Shown in pieces: positions 17,179-26,182 of a DNA stretch of 64,000 nt; positions within the stretch are counted from its first letter, which is position 1; the number at the start of each line of letters is the position of its first letter. A model generated the notes under the pieces. It worked only from the letters and a program-made list of their open reading frames with translations. It had not been told where the DNA came from and did no database searches. The translations under genes and the position numbers were made by a program. Source of the stretch: Eubacteriaceae bacterium. GTDB taxonomy: Bacteria; Bacillota; Clostridia; Lachnospirales; Lachnospiraceae. The stretch spans positions 62,001-126,000 of the forward strand of contig CABIWJ010000007.1 in the NCBI GenBank assembly GCA_902362455.1, in the 5' to 3' direction.

Positions 17179-20100
17179 ATGGATACGGAAAAATTAGATA
17201 TATGGGCCAGCTTATTACTGGATACGGGAAAGAGAAATAATCTGGTGAATTTTAAAGATACAAAGGCATCTACGGTCGAGATTATTTTACCAGAGGCAGA
17301 AGAAATTTTTGACAAAGTGGAATCATCAGCTTCTTTTGAAGTATTCAATCCACAAATTGCAGATGATGACGAAGATGAACGTACTGGTGATGATAATCAG
17401 GAAGATGATGGTAAATATGCAAAGCAGATAAAACTAAATCGTCAAGGATATATTAATACTTATGGTTCTCATATAAAAAAGAATAATCAAATGCTTTTGT
17501 TCAATGCTAATGTAAATCCTGTTAATGCATTGAAGAATATTGATAAAAAGGCAAGGGAACATTTAGAAGAAACAGGTGTTAATGTTGCATATATCGCATT
17601 TGGTTTTATTCATTGGAAGGAAAGCAATGACTCAAACTATGCGTATAGAGCACCTATTCTTCTTGCACCAGTAACATTTAGCAATGATTCAGCAATAGAA
17701 CCATGGTTTATAAAAATGACGGAAGATGATGTAGTTGTTAATCCTACGTTTTCCTTTAAAATGGAGAGAGAATATGGTATGAAATTGCCAGAGTACGAAA
17801 ATGAGGGATTAGAGATGTACTTAGGTAAAGTCGAACAGAGAGTTGCAAAAATTGGTTGGACAGTGACAAAAGAGTGCAAGATTGGAATTTTTTCATTTCT
17901 TAAAATGAATATGTATAAAGATTTAATGGAGAATAAGAAAACAATATTACAGAATAAAAATGTACGTATGATTCTTGGTGAGACCTTTGATTTAGAAGAA
18001 GAAGTATCTGTTGAAAATGGAGAACATCATTTAAAAAATGCGTTGGTAGAGCTTCATAATGTTGTAGATGCAGATTCAAGCCAGATTGAGGCTATTGAGC
18101 TGGCAAAGGCGGGCGTGAGTTTTGTACTTCAGGGACCTCCAGGGACAGGAAAGTCTCAGACTATTACCAATATTATTGCAGAGTGTCTTTATGATGGTAA
18201 AAAGGTACTCTTTGTATCAGAAAAACAGGCTGCTTTGAACGTTGTATATGAAAAACTAAAGCAGGCAGGATTAGAAGAATTTTGTCTTGAACTTCATAGT
18301 TATAAGTCAAATAAGAAAGAAGTTATAGACAATCTATGCAAGACATTGAGAACAGCAAAAACAAATGTTTCTTCGAAAGCTGATAGTGAAATTGAATCAA
18401 AAATAAAAAGTCAGCAAAAACTAGATTCTTATGAGAGGGAACTTCATATAAATAGGGATGTGATTAACAAATCACTATATCAATTATATGAAGCTTATTC
18501 TAGTAATCGTGATACTCCAGATGTAAAAGTATATATTAAAGATATTGACAAAAAGGGTGAGGATTATTTAAAAAATGCAATAGATTTACTAGAGCGATAC
18601 GTTAAATTTGTTCCATCAATAGGCTATCAATATAGAAACAATCCATGGTATGGTTATGTGAATAAGGATACTTCATATCAAACGAGAGAGAATATAAAGA
18701 ATAGTCTTATTGTAATGATTGAAGTTATAAATAAATACATAGAATTGCAAAAAGTAATAGAGGAAGAGTATGGAATTGTCTGTAATACTCTTAAACAAAC
18801 TGAATTGTGGAATAATTTTTTTACATTGGCCTCAGAGAGTCGTATACTTACACCTTCGTTTTTAGAGAAGTCAGCTTGTACATATTTACAGGAGAAACTA
18901 ACAGATATGAAGGGATTAAGTACAGAAATTGTAGAGATAAGAGAAGTTATTAATCAAAAATATGATGCTGATATTTATAAATTGGATGCAGCAGATACAT
19001 ATAAACGTTTGACAAAAGTGTATACTAATGGTTTTAGAAGATTATTTAATAGTGAGTATAGAAAACTTATTACTGAAATTAAAATTAATGAAAAGAATGG
19101 TAAAAAACCTTCTTATCAAGAAGCAATTGAATTAACAAATAATCTTTGTATTTATAATAAAAGACAAGATATGTTTAATAAAATAGAGGAACCATTAAAA
19201 TCCTATCTTGGTTCAGCGTATAATGGTGTTGACTCAGATTGGAATATGATTTTAACACAGATATCAAGATTAAGGGAATTATTTGATTCGGGAGTAAGTT
19301 TTAGCAAGCTTGAGGGGTATACTGACGTTGATTATGAGAAAAATAAATCTGAGTTTGCTATAATTGCAAAACAAATTGAAGAACTAAGAGAAAAAAGCTA
19401 TAAAGATGTAGAACTTCTTGTGAAGAGTTTTAATAGTAATATGTTTGATATAGAAAACTGCGTATTCGAAAAATTATTAGCAAAACTTAAAGATTGTCTG
19501 CAAGAATATGATAAATTGGACAATTGGTGCAGATTTAATGATCTTCTATATGAGTTAAGAAAGGAACAGATAACAGAATTTATAGATGCTACAATTGATG
19601 AAAATATAGCAATTGAGGATATTGTCAAGACATATAAGCGTAATTTTTATAGACAATGGATAGATTATGTACAGCATATAACACCTGTACTTTCAGGATT
19701 TAATCGAGTGGAACATGATCAACAAATAGAAGCTTTTATTAAGAAAGATAATACGCAGTTTGAAATCAGCAAAGTGCAGATAAGGTCAAAATTATCACGA
19801 AATAGACCCTCTCTTGATTTTGTGTCTCCGGGAAGTGCTGTTTCAATATTGTTACGTGAAGGTGAGAAGAAAAGAAGACAGAAAAGTATACGAACTCTTA
19901 TAGGAGAAACAGGTGAGCTTATACAGACGATAAAACCGTGTTTTCTTATGTCACCACTTAGTGTAAGTACATTCCTTAATACAGAATCAGTGAAGTTTGA
20001 TACGGTGGTATTTGATGAGGCTTCACAGATTTTTCCTCAAGATGCGATAGGGGCTATTTACAGAGGTAAGCAACTTATTGTTGTGGGTGATTCAAAACAG

Positions 20101-21831
20101 ATGCCCCCAAGTGACTTCTTTAATACTAATAAGAATTTAGATGATAATGATTATGAGGCAGGAGACATAACAGATTTTGAATCTATTTTGGACATTTGTT
20201 CAACAACCTTTGCACAGCTTCGTTTGAAATGGCATTATCGCAGTCGTTATGAGCAGTTGATAACGTTTTCAAATAGATATTTTTATGACAATGATTTAGT
20301 GACATTTCCGTCATCTACAACGAATAAGAAGTGGATAGGTGTCGATTATTATTGTGCGAAAGACGGTATGTTTGATCATAAAAGTAGGAATAACAGGAGG
20401 GAAGCGGAGTTTATTGTTAATTTGATCTATAAAAATATAGAACTTTATCCTAAGCGTAGTCTGGGTGTTGTTGCTTTTAGTGTTTCACAACAGGAATTGA
20501 TAGAAAAGTTGTTATCAAAGAGACGACAAGATGATCCATCTAAGGAATTCTTTTTTAAACGTGATGTAATCGAGCCGTTCTTTATAAAGAATCTTGAAAC
20601 AGTACAAGGTGATGAACGAGATACTATTATTTTTAGTGTAGCATACGCAAAGGATTCAACAGGAAGATTGATGCAAAATTTTGGACCTCTTAATCGGGTA
20701 GGAGGAGAACGTCGTCTTAATGTGGCGGTTACTCGTGCCAAGATTAATGTGCAATTGGTGGCTTCTATTCATTATACTGATATAGACCTGACTCGAACCA
20801 AGGCAGAAGGGACAAAGTTGTTACGAAGCTATCTTGATTATGCTGAAAATGGTGAAATCGCTATGGAAAGAACTATTAGTGTAAATCCATTTGAGCAATT
20901 TGATTCTGCATTTGAAATGGAGGTTTATGATTTTCTGAGAGATAATGGTTATGAAGTAGATACTCAGGTCGGATGTTCAAATTTTAAAATTGATTTAGGA
21001 ATTAAGCGTCCTTCAACATCTGATTATGTATTAGCGGTTGAGTGTGATGGTGCAACATATCATTCGTCTAAAAATGCCAGAGATCGTGATAGATTGAGAC
21101 AGGAAATATTAGAAAATATGGGTTGGAAATTTTATCGTATCTGGTCAACAGATTGGTTTAAGAACACAGCAGTTGAAAAAGAGCGTCTTTTAGAAGCAGT
21201 AAAGAAGGCAATGATTGAGAAAAACCAGATAAAAATCAGTAATAGTGATAGAGAAGATAAAAAAGAAACAGAAATGTTTTTTGAATATCCAGTACAGGAA
21301 ATACATAAATCATTTCCAAAATATACGCAGGTTGATGTGTATAGTATTCAGCAAACATCCAATTTTCAGGATTTTATAAAAAAGGTAATGGAGGTAGAAG
21401 CTCCTATATCTGAGGAATGGTTATTGAAAAGAATAGTATGGAAATTTGGTAGGGAGAAAGTTACTAATGTGGTAAAGAATGACTATGAAATATATATGAA
21501 TAACTGTAAGAATAATGGTATTATTCGACGCAATGGTTTTTTATATCTGGCAGGTGTGAACGATTACCAGCTTCGTGTACCTAGTGATGGGAATGAAAAA
21601 AGAGATATCAATTATATTAGTAGTGAGGAACTTGGAAGTGGTATGATTGAAATAATTAAACAGAATGTGTCAATAGAAAAAGTAAGTTTATATAAGTATT
21701 TGGCAAAATTGTTAGGTTTTAACAGAGTGACAGATAAGATTGAATGTAAGATGGATGATGCATTAAAGATGCTTGGAAATTCAATTGAAATTAATGATAA
21801 CAATATTTCAATGAGAAATATTGAAGAATAA
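17179..21831 (+). CDS. Large DUF4011 SF1 helicase with C-terminal Vsr/DUF559-type nuclease
   Basis: 1550 residues. The DUF4011 N-terminal region covers about 1-250. A split SF1 (Upf1/DNA2-like, COG1112) helicase follows, with Walker A GPPGTGKS (319-326) and Walker B VVFDEASQ (943-950), then VVGDSKQMPP, QGDERDTIIFS and LNVAVTRAK. Between the two halves lies a long, partly coiled insertion (about 400-850). A restriction-endonuclease-like domain follows at about 1240-1345, with Asp1272 and ECDG (1288-1291) plus YH, as in Vsr/DUF559 (MTES_1575) nucleases. A DUF3320-like region is at about 1400-1480. CGT/CGA arginine codons are commoner than in neighbouring genes, a mild hint of transfer. COG1112 helicase-nucleases occur in Mokosh and other phage-defence loci; here it stands alone, so defence is inference. 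Confidence 0.9.
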   Translation: MDTEKLDIWASLLLDTGKRNNLVNFKDTKASTVEIILPEAEEIFDKVESSASFEVFNPQIADDDEDERTGDDNQEDDGKYAKQIKLNRQGYINTYGSHIKKNNQMLLFNANVNPVNALKNIDKKAREHLEETGVNVAYIAFGFIHWKESNDSNYAYRAPILLAPVTFSNDSAIEPWFIKMTEDDVVVNPTFSFKMEREYGMKLPEYENEGLEMYLGKVEQRVAKIGWTVTKECKIGIFSFLKMNMYKDLMENKKTILQNKNVRMILGETFDLEEEVSVENGEHHLKNALVELHNVVDADSSQIEAIELAKAGVSFVLQGPPGTGKSQTITNIIAECLYDGKKVLFVSEKQAALNVVYEKLKQAGLEEFCLELHSYKSNKKEVIDNLCKTLRTAKTNVSSKADSEIESKIKSQQKLDSYERELHINRDVINKSLYQLYEAYSSNRDTPDVKVYIKDIDKKGEDYLKNAIDLLERYVKFVPSIGYQYRNNPWYGYVNKDTSYQTRENIKNSLIVMIEVINKYIELQKVIEEEYGIVCNTLKQTELWNNFFTLASESRILTPSFLEKSACTYLQEKLTDMKGLSTEIVEIREVINQKYDADIYKLDAADTYKRLTKVYTNGFRRLFNSEYRKLITEIKINEKNGKKPSYQEAIELTNNLCIYNKRQDMFNKIEEPLKSYLGSAYNGVDSDWNMILTQISRLRELFDSGVSFSKLEGYTDVDYEKNKSEFAIIAKQIEELREKSYKDVELLVKSFNSNMFDIENCVFEKLLAKLKDCLQEYDKLDNWCRFNDLLYELRKEQITEFIDATIDENIAIEDIVKTYKRNFYRQWIDYVQHITPVLSGFNRVEHDQQIEAFIKKDNTQFEISKVQIRSKLSRNRPSLDFVSPGSAVSILLREGEKKRRQKSIRTLIGETGELIQTIKPCFLMSPLSVSTFLNTESVKFDTVVFDEASQIFPQDAIGAIYRGKQLIVVGDSKQMPPSDFFNTNKNLDDNDYEAGDITDFESILDICSTTFAQLRLKWHYRSRYEQLITFSNRYFYDNDLVTFPSSTTNKKWIGVDYYCAKDGMFDHKSRNNRREAEFIVNLIYKNIELYPKRSLGVVAFSVSQQELIEKLLSKRRQDDPSKEFFFKRDVIEPFFIKNLETVQGDERDTIIFSVAYAKDSTGRLMQNFGPLNRVGGERRLNVAVTRAKINVQLVASIHYTDIDLTRTKAEGTKLLRSYLDYAENGEIAMERTISVNPFEQFDSAFEMEVYDFLRDNGYEVDTQVGCSNFKIDLGIKRPSTSDYVLAVECDGATYHSSKNARDRDRLRQEILENMGWKFYRIWSTDWFKNTAVEKERLLEAVKKAMIEKNQIKISNSDREDKKETEMFFEYPVQEIHKSFPKYTQVDVYSIQQTSNFQDFIKKVMEVEAPISEEWLLKRIVWKFGREKVTNVVKNDYEIYMNNCKNNGIIRRNGFLYLAGVNDYQLRVPSDGNEKRDINYISSEELGSGMIEIIKQNVSIEKVSLYKYLAKLLGFNRVTDKIECKMDDALKMLGNSIEINDNNISMRNIEE

Positions 21832-21890
21832 GAGTGAATTAATGCAAGAAGAATTAGGTTGTTTAATTATATATTAGTATGTAAAGCAAT

Positions 21891-21970
21891 TAAAAAAAAG
21901 AGAAGTCCATTTATAACTCACACACAATACGTTATAATCAAATGTATGTTATAGACGGACTTCTCTTTTA
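21891..21970. terminator. Bidirectional terminator between helicase and pdxT
   Basis: AGAGAAGTCC (21899-21908) pairs with GGACTTCTCT (21957-21966), extended by TTATAAC/GTTATAG. There is an A-run on the left and TTTT on the right, so it can end transcripts from both convergent genes. Confidence 0.85.
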
Positions 21971-21990
21971 ATGTCCTGTCTAATGTTTTA

Positions 21991-22554
21991 CTACTTTATT
22001 AAATCAATAAATGCCTTATGAATACTCAGGTCGTCATTTAATTCAGGGTGAAAGGCAAATGCAAGCTGATTCCCATATTTTACACCAACGATTTTACCAT
22101 CGACTTCGGCTAAAACCTCCACACCATCTGATACTTCCGATACATAAGGGGCGCGGATAAAAGTCATTGGAATTTCACCGATACCTTTAACAGTATCAGT
22201 TGTAAAGAAGCTTCCAAGCTGTCTGCCGTAAGCATTTCTTTTGACAGTTATTGGCATCGTTGCAAGATGAGTTGTATTATCATCATCAAGCTTTTCGGCA
22301 AGGAGAATCATTCCAGCACAGGTTGATAGAACTGGTTTGCCTGATAGAATCTGGGCTTTAAGATTATCATACATATTAAGCTCTCTTAGTAATTTACCCT
22401 GAACAGTGCTTTCACCACCGGGAAGAATGATACCGTCAAACTCTTTGTTTAAATCTTCTGATTTACGGAGTTCTATAGAGTCTACACCAAGTTTTTCAAG
22501 CATTTTTTCGTGTTCAATAAATGCTCCCTGAACTGCTAATATACCAATTGTCAT
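21991..22554 (-). CDS. pdxT: Pyridoxal 5'-phosphate synthase glutaminase subunit PdxT
   Basis: 187 residues, full length. A class I glutamine amidotransferase with oxyanion-site LPGGEST (45-51), nucleophile Cys79 in STCAGM, and His169/Glu171 in FHPEL. PdxT strips ammonia from glutamine and channels it into PdxS, which condenses it with ribose 5-phosphate and glyceraldehyde 3-phosphate to form PLP. Its required partner lies immediately upstream but is truncated (see the next entry), and PdxT shows little glutaminase activity without PdxS. It is either a leftover or works with a PdxS encoded elsewhere. The gene abuts the pdxS remnant directly. Confidence 0.95.
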   Translation of the reverse strand: MTIGILAVQGAFIEHEKMLEKLGVDSIELRKSEDLNKEFDGIILPGGESTVQGKLLRELNMYDNLKAQILSGKPVLSTCAGMILLAEKLDDDNTTHLATMPITVKRNAYGRQLGSFFTTDTVKGIGEIPMTFIRAPYVSEVSDGVEVLAEVDGKIVGVKYGNQLAFAFHPELNDDLSIHKAFIDLIK

Positions 22555-22872
22555 TTATTTACCTCTTTCAGCCATTAATAATGCGATTTCCTGTTCATTG
22601 ATACCAACCATTGCTTCGCCTAAGTTTTCAGATAATTTAGCGATAAGTTTAGCATCTGTGTAGTTTGTAACAGCTTTTACGATAGCATTTGCACGTTTTT
22701 CGGGATTACCTGATTTGAAGATTCCTGAACCAACGAATACGCCCTCTGCACCAAGCTGCATCATTAATGCTGCATCAGCAGGAATTCTTTCAAGTGCCAT
22801 AACTGCGCATGCACCGGCAGCTTCAGCAATCTTTGCCTGTTCAGATGAAAATGGTGTATCAGATAAAGTCAT
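22555..22872 (-). pseudogene. pdxS: pdxS remnant with large internal deletion
   Basis: The 105-codon frame joins two distant parts of PdxS (normally about 290 residues). [20 protein letters not shown] from near the N-terminus runs through PAD straight into [19 protein letters not shown] from the C-terminal part. Both parent segments normally contain the codons for PAD, so the junction (22774-22782, CCTGCTGAT on the minus strand) fits deletion between short direct repeats. Roughly 180 residues are lost, including the lysines that bind ribose 5-phosphate and the intermediate, so it cannot be catalytic. The first ten codons (22843-22872) are not PdxS; they are antisense to the regulator remnant. 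The reading frame is still open, so the event may be recent. Confidence 0.9.
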
Positions 22873-23395
22873 ATATATTAATACATTTACTAAGACATTG
22901 GCATTAACGGTGAGAATAAGTTATATGATTCTGCCATCACAGTTAATGGAAAAATTCTATGAAAAACTTGGTTTTTATTCGTGTACGGTTTCGAATTTCG
23001 AGCAGTATACACTTGCAAATTTTATGAAAAACGGAAGCTTTGAGAAGCATATTAACCGTCTGAGAACTTATTATCAGAATAAGAGAGAAGTTATCGTCGA
23101 TGCATTTTGTAACAGCAGACTAGGTAAATACATTGAAATTGAGGGTGACGAAGCAGGTGTACATTTTCTGATGCATATAGACAGTAAATATAGTGAAGAG
23201 GAATTCGTAAGGCTTGCAAGGGCAAAAGGTATTAATATGATGCCATTATCGGGTTATTACATTGAAAATGATGAAAATGGAAATGGTAAAAATGCAGAGA
23301 ATTACAGAAATACTTATGTAATGAATTACTCATCGGTTGATATCAATGTGATAGATGAAGTGGTTGAAACATTGTATGAACTGATAAAGCCATAA
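22844..23395 (+). pseudogene. pdxR: PdxR/MocR-type regulator remnant (C-terminal part only)
   Basis: From about 22844 the plus strand encodes the last 180 or so residues of a MocR-type GntR-aminotransferase regulator. It begins [18 protein letters not shown], which matches the PLP-lysine motif (GTFSKTLAPSLR in relatives). LGFYSCTVSNFEQYTLANF and INRLRTYYQNKR follow, then the C-terminal aminotransferase subdomain. The winged-helix DNA-binding domain and the N-terminal two-thirds of the aminotransferase fold are missing, with no ribosome site at the break. PdxR normally lies divergent from pdxST and activates it, so this is the other side of the same deletion. Upstream codons in the same open frame are antisense pdxS and are not part of the gene. 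Confidence 0.88.
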
Positions 23396-23534
23396 GGTAT
23401 TTAATATACAGGCACTTATAATATGTAATATCAGACAGTTGAAAAATAGAATAAAATTAAGTATACTTAAAAATTGTTAGAAGACAATGAGCATATAAAT
23501 ATAAAATGAATAGTATAAAAAAGGAAATAAAGCA

Positions 23535-24668
23535 ATGAGTATAACAGTACAGGAATTAAAAAAGAAAGATAAAGAGACATATCAGATTATAGACATTCGT
23601 GATGAGGTGGAGGTAGCACATGGAGAGATACCAGGTGCTATAAATGTTCCGGCAGATGATATCATTAATAATGATAAGATTGATTTTAGTAAGGAGCTTA
23701 TCATATGCTGTACAAGAGGAATATATAGTGAAGAAGTAGTAGAGAAGCTTGATGAGAATGGCATAAAAGCAAAGAGTCTTGAAGGAGGATATATTGCGTG
23801 GCTGTTAGATGTCATGTCAGAAGATAATGAAAGTGATACGGATTTTGCCAAAGATGTTGAACTTAGCATAAGAAAGAAATTCCGAAAGAAAATCTGGTGC
23901 AAATTCACAAAGGCAATTAATGAATACGAGCTTGTAAAAGAGGGCGACAGAATTGCAGTATGCATTTCAGGTGGTAAAGATTCTATGCTTATGGCAAAAT
24001 TGTTTCAGGAATTAAAGCTTCATAATAAATTCCCATTTGAAGTTAAATTCTTAGTTATGGACCCGGGATATAGTCCTGCAAACCGTCAGGTTATCGAAGA
24101 AAATGCGAAGAAGCTCAATATACCGATTAAGATATTTGAATCGGATATATTTGATTCAGTATATAATATAGAAAAGTCCCCATGTTATCTTTGCGCGAGA
24201 ATGAGAAGAGGACATTTATACAGCTATGCCAGGGAAATGGGTTGTAATAAAATAGCACTCGGACATCATTATGATGATGTAATTGAAACAATACTTATGG
24301 GTATGTTATATGGTGCACAAATGCAGACTATGATGCCTAAACTTCATAGTACGAATTTTGAGGGAATGGAATTAATCCGTCCGCTATATTTAATTCGTGA
24401 AGATGATATAAAGGCGTGGAGAGATTATAATAATCTGCATTTTATACAGTGTGCCTGCAAATTTACAGACACCTGTACAACGTGTAATAATGAAGAAAAT
24501 CAGTCTAAGAGAATGGAGATAAAGAAGCTTATAAGCGATTTGAAGAAAGTTAATCCATTCGTTGAGAGCAATATTTTCAGAAGTGTTGAAAATGTTAACT
24601 TAGACACTTTAGTTGCTTATAAAAAAGATGGCATTAAACATCATTTCTTAGATGAATATGATAAATAA
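23535..24668 (+). CDS. Rhodanese-TtcA-like fusion (PP-loop sulfur transferase)
   Basis: 377 residues. The N-terminal rhodanese domain (about 1-95) carries the active-site Cys in IICCTRG. A PP-loop ATPase of the TtcA/TilS superfamily follows, with AVCISGGKDS at about 142-151. CYLC (about 217-220) and a later CACKF plus CTTC are candidates for the iron-sulfur ligands of TtcA-like tRNA thiolases, which make 2-thiocytidine at tRNA position 32. The fused rhodanese could hand persulfide sulfur directly to the thiolase domain. AAGGAAAT precedes ATG. No partner genes adjoin. The exact tRNA target is inferred from the family. Confidence 0.87.
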   Translation: MSITVQELKKKDKETYQIIDIRDEVEVAHGEIPGAINVPADDIINNDKIDFSKELIICCTRGIYSEEVVEKLDENGIKAKSLEGGYIAWLLDVMSEDNESDTDFAKDVELSIRKKFRKKIWCKFTKAINEYELVKEGDRIAVCISGGKDSMLMAKLFQELKLHNKFPFEVKFLVMDPGYSPANRQVIEENAKKLNIPIKIFESDIFDSVYNIEKSPCYLCARMRRGHLYSYAREMGCNKIALGHHYDDVIETILMGMLYGAQMQTMMPKLHSTNFEGMELIRPLYLIREDDIKAWRDYNNLHFIQCACKFTDTCTTCNNEENQSKRMEIKKLISDLKKVNPFVESNIFRSVENVNLDTLVAYKKDGIKHHFLDEYDK

Positions 24669-24815
24669 TATAACGAATAATGCCACAAATAATACGATAA
24701 ACAATATTATAGTAAATAATATGACGATAATATAATGAATACTGCGACAAATAGTATACAGTAAATAATGTGACAAACAATATGACAATAATATAGCAGA
24801 TAATGTGACAAATAA
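24668..24815. repeat. Degenerate AT-rich tandem repeat
   Basis: About 150 bases between the TtcA-like gene and the DUF3877 gene consist of imperfect copies of a unit near AATAATGTGACAAATAATA, with GACAAA or CACAAA recurring every 20-40 bases. The left part can be read as Asn/Ile/Thr codons (from ATG 24658) but stops after 25 codons. It is probably slipped-strand expansion; binding sites are possible but unproven. Confidence 0.6.
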
Positions 24816-24836
24816 AATCGGAAAGGTGGAGTAGAA

Positions 24837-25439
24837 GTGACACTTAAAAAGCATATAATTGATACAATTAAAGAATGGCAGTTGAAAATAGGAAATATAG
24901 ATACAGATATAAGATTATATTATCCTAAATCGTCCCTGTGTGATTATATGGAAGTGCCTGAATCAGTTTCCAATGATGATTTGTTAGAAATGCTATCTGA
25001 TTATATGAAGAATAAAGCAGAAGAATTAGGAAATGTTAATATTACCTATAATAAGGACAGATATTGCATTGAAGTCTTAGATAAAGGCTGTAAATATGTT
25101 GAGGATAATATTGACACACCGGAATTTTTACCTGTCTTTTTAGCAGCACTTAAGACACAGAAGTTTGAAGAAATATTAGAAGTATTCAAAAGATATGCCA
25201 GAGAGAATAATACGGAATTAGTATTTGAAAAGGAAACAGATGGATTAGGTACCGTATTGTATCTGAAAGATGAGAATGTAGAACCATATGTATACTGTGT
25301 GGAGCAGGATGATTTTGGTATTACTTATCATAGATTTGCTAAGGATGATTATTTACAGTTAGCAACACTATCTGAAGCGGAAGATGATGTAAAGAGTGGT
25401 CGTACTGCACCAATAACAGAAACAAAAGAAATTATATAA
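24837..25439 (+). CDS. DUF3877-like family protein
   Basis: 200 residues starting at GTG, with GGAAAGGTGGAG just upstream. The N-terminal DTIKEWQLKIGNI, RLYYPKSSL and the C-terminal YVYCVEQDDFGITYHRF plus DDYLQL resemble DUF3877, a family found mainly in Lachnospiraceae with no known role. It is soluble, acidic and without a signal peptide. It is followed 29 bases later by a small membrane protein that is probably co-transcribed. The family assignment is by eye. Confidence 0.75.
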   Translation: MTLKKHIIDTIKEWQLKIGNIDTDIRLYYPKSSLCDYMEVPESVSNDDLLEMLSDYMKNKAEELGNVNITYNKDRYCIEVLDKGCKYVEDNIDTPEFLPVFLAALKTQKFEEILEVFKRYARENNTELVFEKETDGLGTVLYLKDENVEPYVYCVEQDDFGITYHRFAKDDYLQLATLSEAEDDVKSGRTAPITETKEII

Positions 25440-25468
25440 AAGATTGCTATGAAGAGGAGAGAAAGAAA

Positions 25469-25912
25469 ATGTTAAGTAAAGAATATAAAATATCAGGAAT
25501 GTTTATTACAATTCTTGTGATGGCAGCTACATTTATTATTTTTCATAATGAGGATATTTCTGTAAGATTATTTGCAACAGCTTTATTTACTGTAGCTACA
25601 TTAATTACAAGCATTCTTGGGACGAGAGTGAGCATAAGAATAATAAAGACGGGTGACAGGATTAAGAATAAATTAGTTAAGGTACTTTATTATATCGGTT
25701 TGCCGATTGCATTAATATGCTTAACAGGGTTAGTCTGGGCGGTAATGGCTGTGGTTAATGGAAAACTTGCAAATACAGATGATATAGGAACTTCATTTGG
25801 CCAGTCTTACCTACTTGCTATAGTGGCAATTGCTGTATGTATTTTTGCTATTATTCCATATATTCAAACCATAATAGTGTTGGTTTTAAGAAAATTCAAA
25901 AAATTTAACTAG
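25469..25912 (+). CDS. Small integral membrane protein, unknown function
   Basis: 147 residues with four hydrophobic segments (about 8-26, 32-50, 70-92 and 112-138), short connecting loops and a Lys-rich C-terminus (LRKFKKFN). GAAGAGGAGAG lies upstream. No conserved polar residue pattern or known family is recognised. It follows the DUF3877 gene closely, so the two may form one unit. About 270 AT-rich bases after it (25913-26182) show no gene and no recognised riboswitch. Confidence 0.75.
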   Translation: MLSKEYKISGMFITILVMAATFIIFHNEDISVRLFATALFTVATLITSILGTRVSIRIIKTGDRIKNKLVKVLYYIGLPIALICLTGLVWAVMAVVNGKLANTDDIGTSFGQSYLLAIVAIAVCIFAIIPYIQTIIVLVLRKFKKFN

Positions 25913-26182
25913 GCAGATAGTTTTATTACATAAGATTGATATAGTCTAAAACTATAACAAACTATAGATTTTTCATATTTTTCCGATTTCTGTAAATATG
26001 TTAATATGTGAACCATAAATTGATTAGTAATTCTGGATATTATAAAAATGATATAGATAGATGTATAAAGTGTTATATAGTCAGTTATATGGAGCTGTAT
26101 AGAAATATGTGATTTTTATAATATATATTTTAGGAATTATAATCACGAAAACTATAAAATATTAACAGATTGGAGATAAGAT

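Noticed and set aside
22715..22843. Upstream part of the plus-strand frame that continues into the MocR remnant
   Set aside because: These codons are the antisense of the pdxS remnant; homology to the regulator begins only near 22844.
24668..24815. CRISPR-like array
   Set aside because: Repeats are degenerate, irregularly spaced and AT-rich, with no unique spacers and no cas genes nearby.
25913..26182. S-box or T-box leader before the MetE-like gene (also checked before metY, 35741-35862)
   Set aside because: No S-box core or T-box antiterminator sequence could be found.
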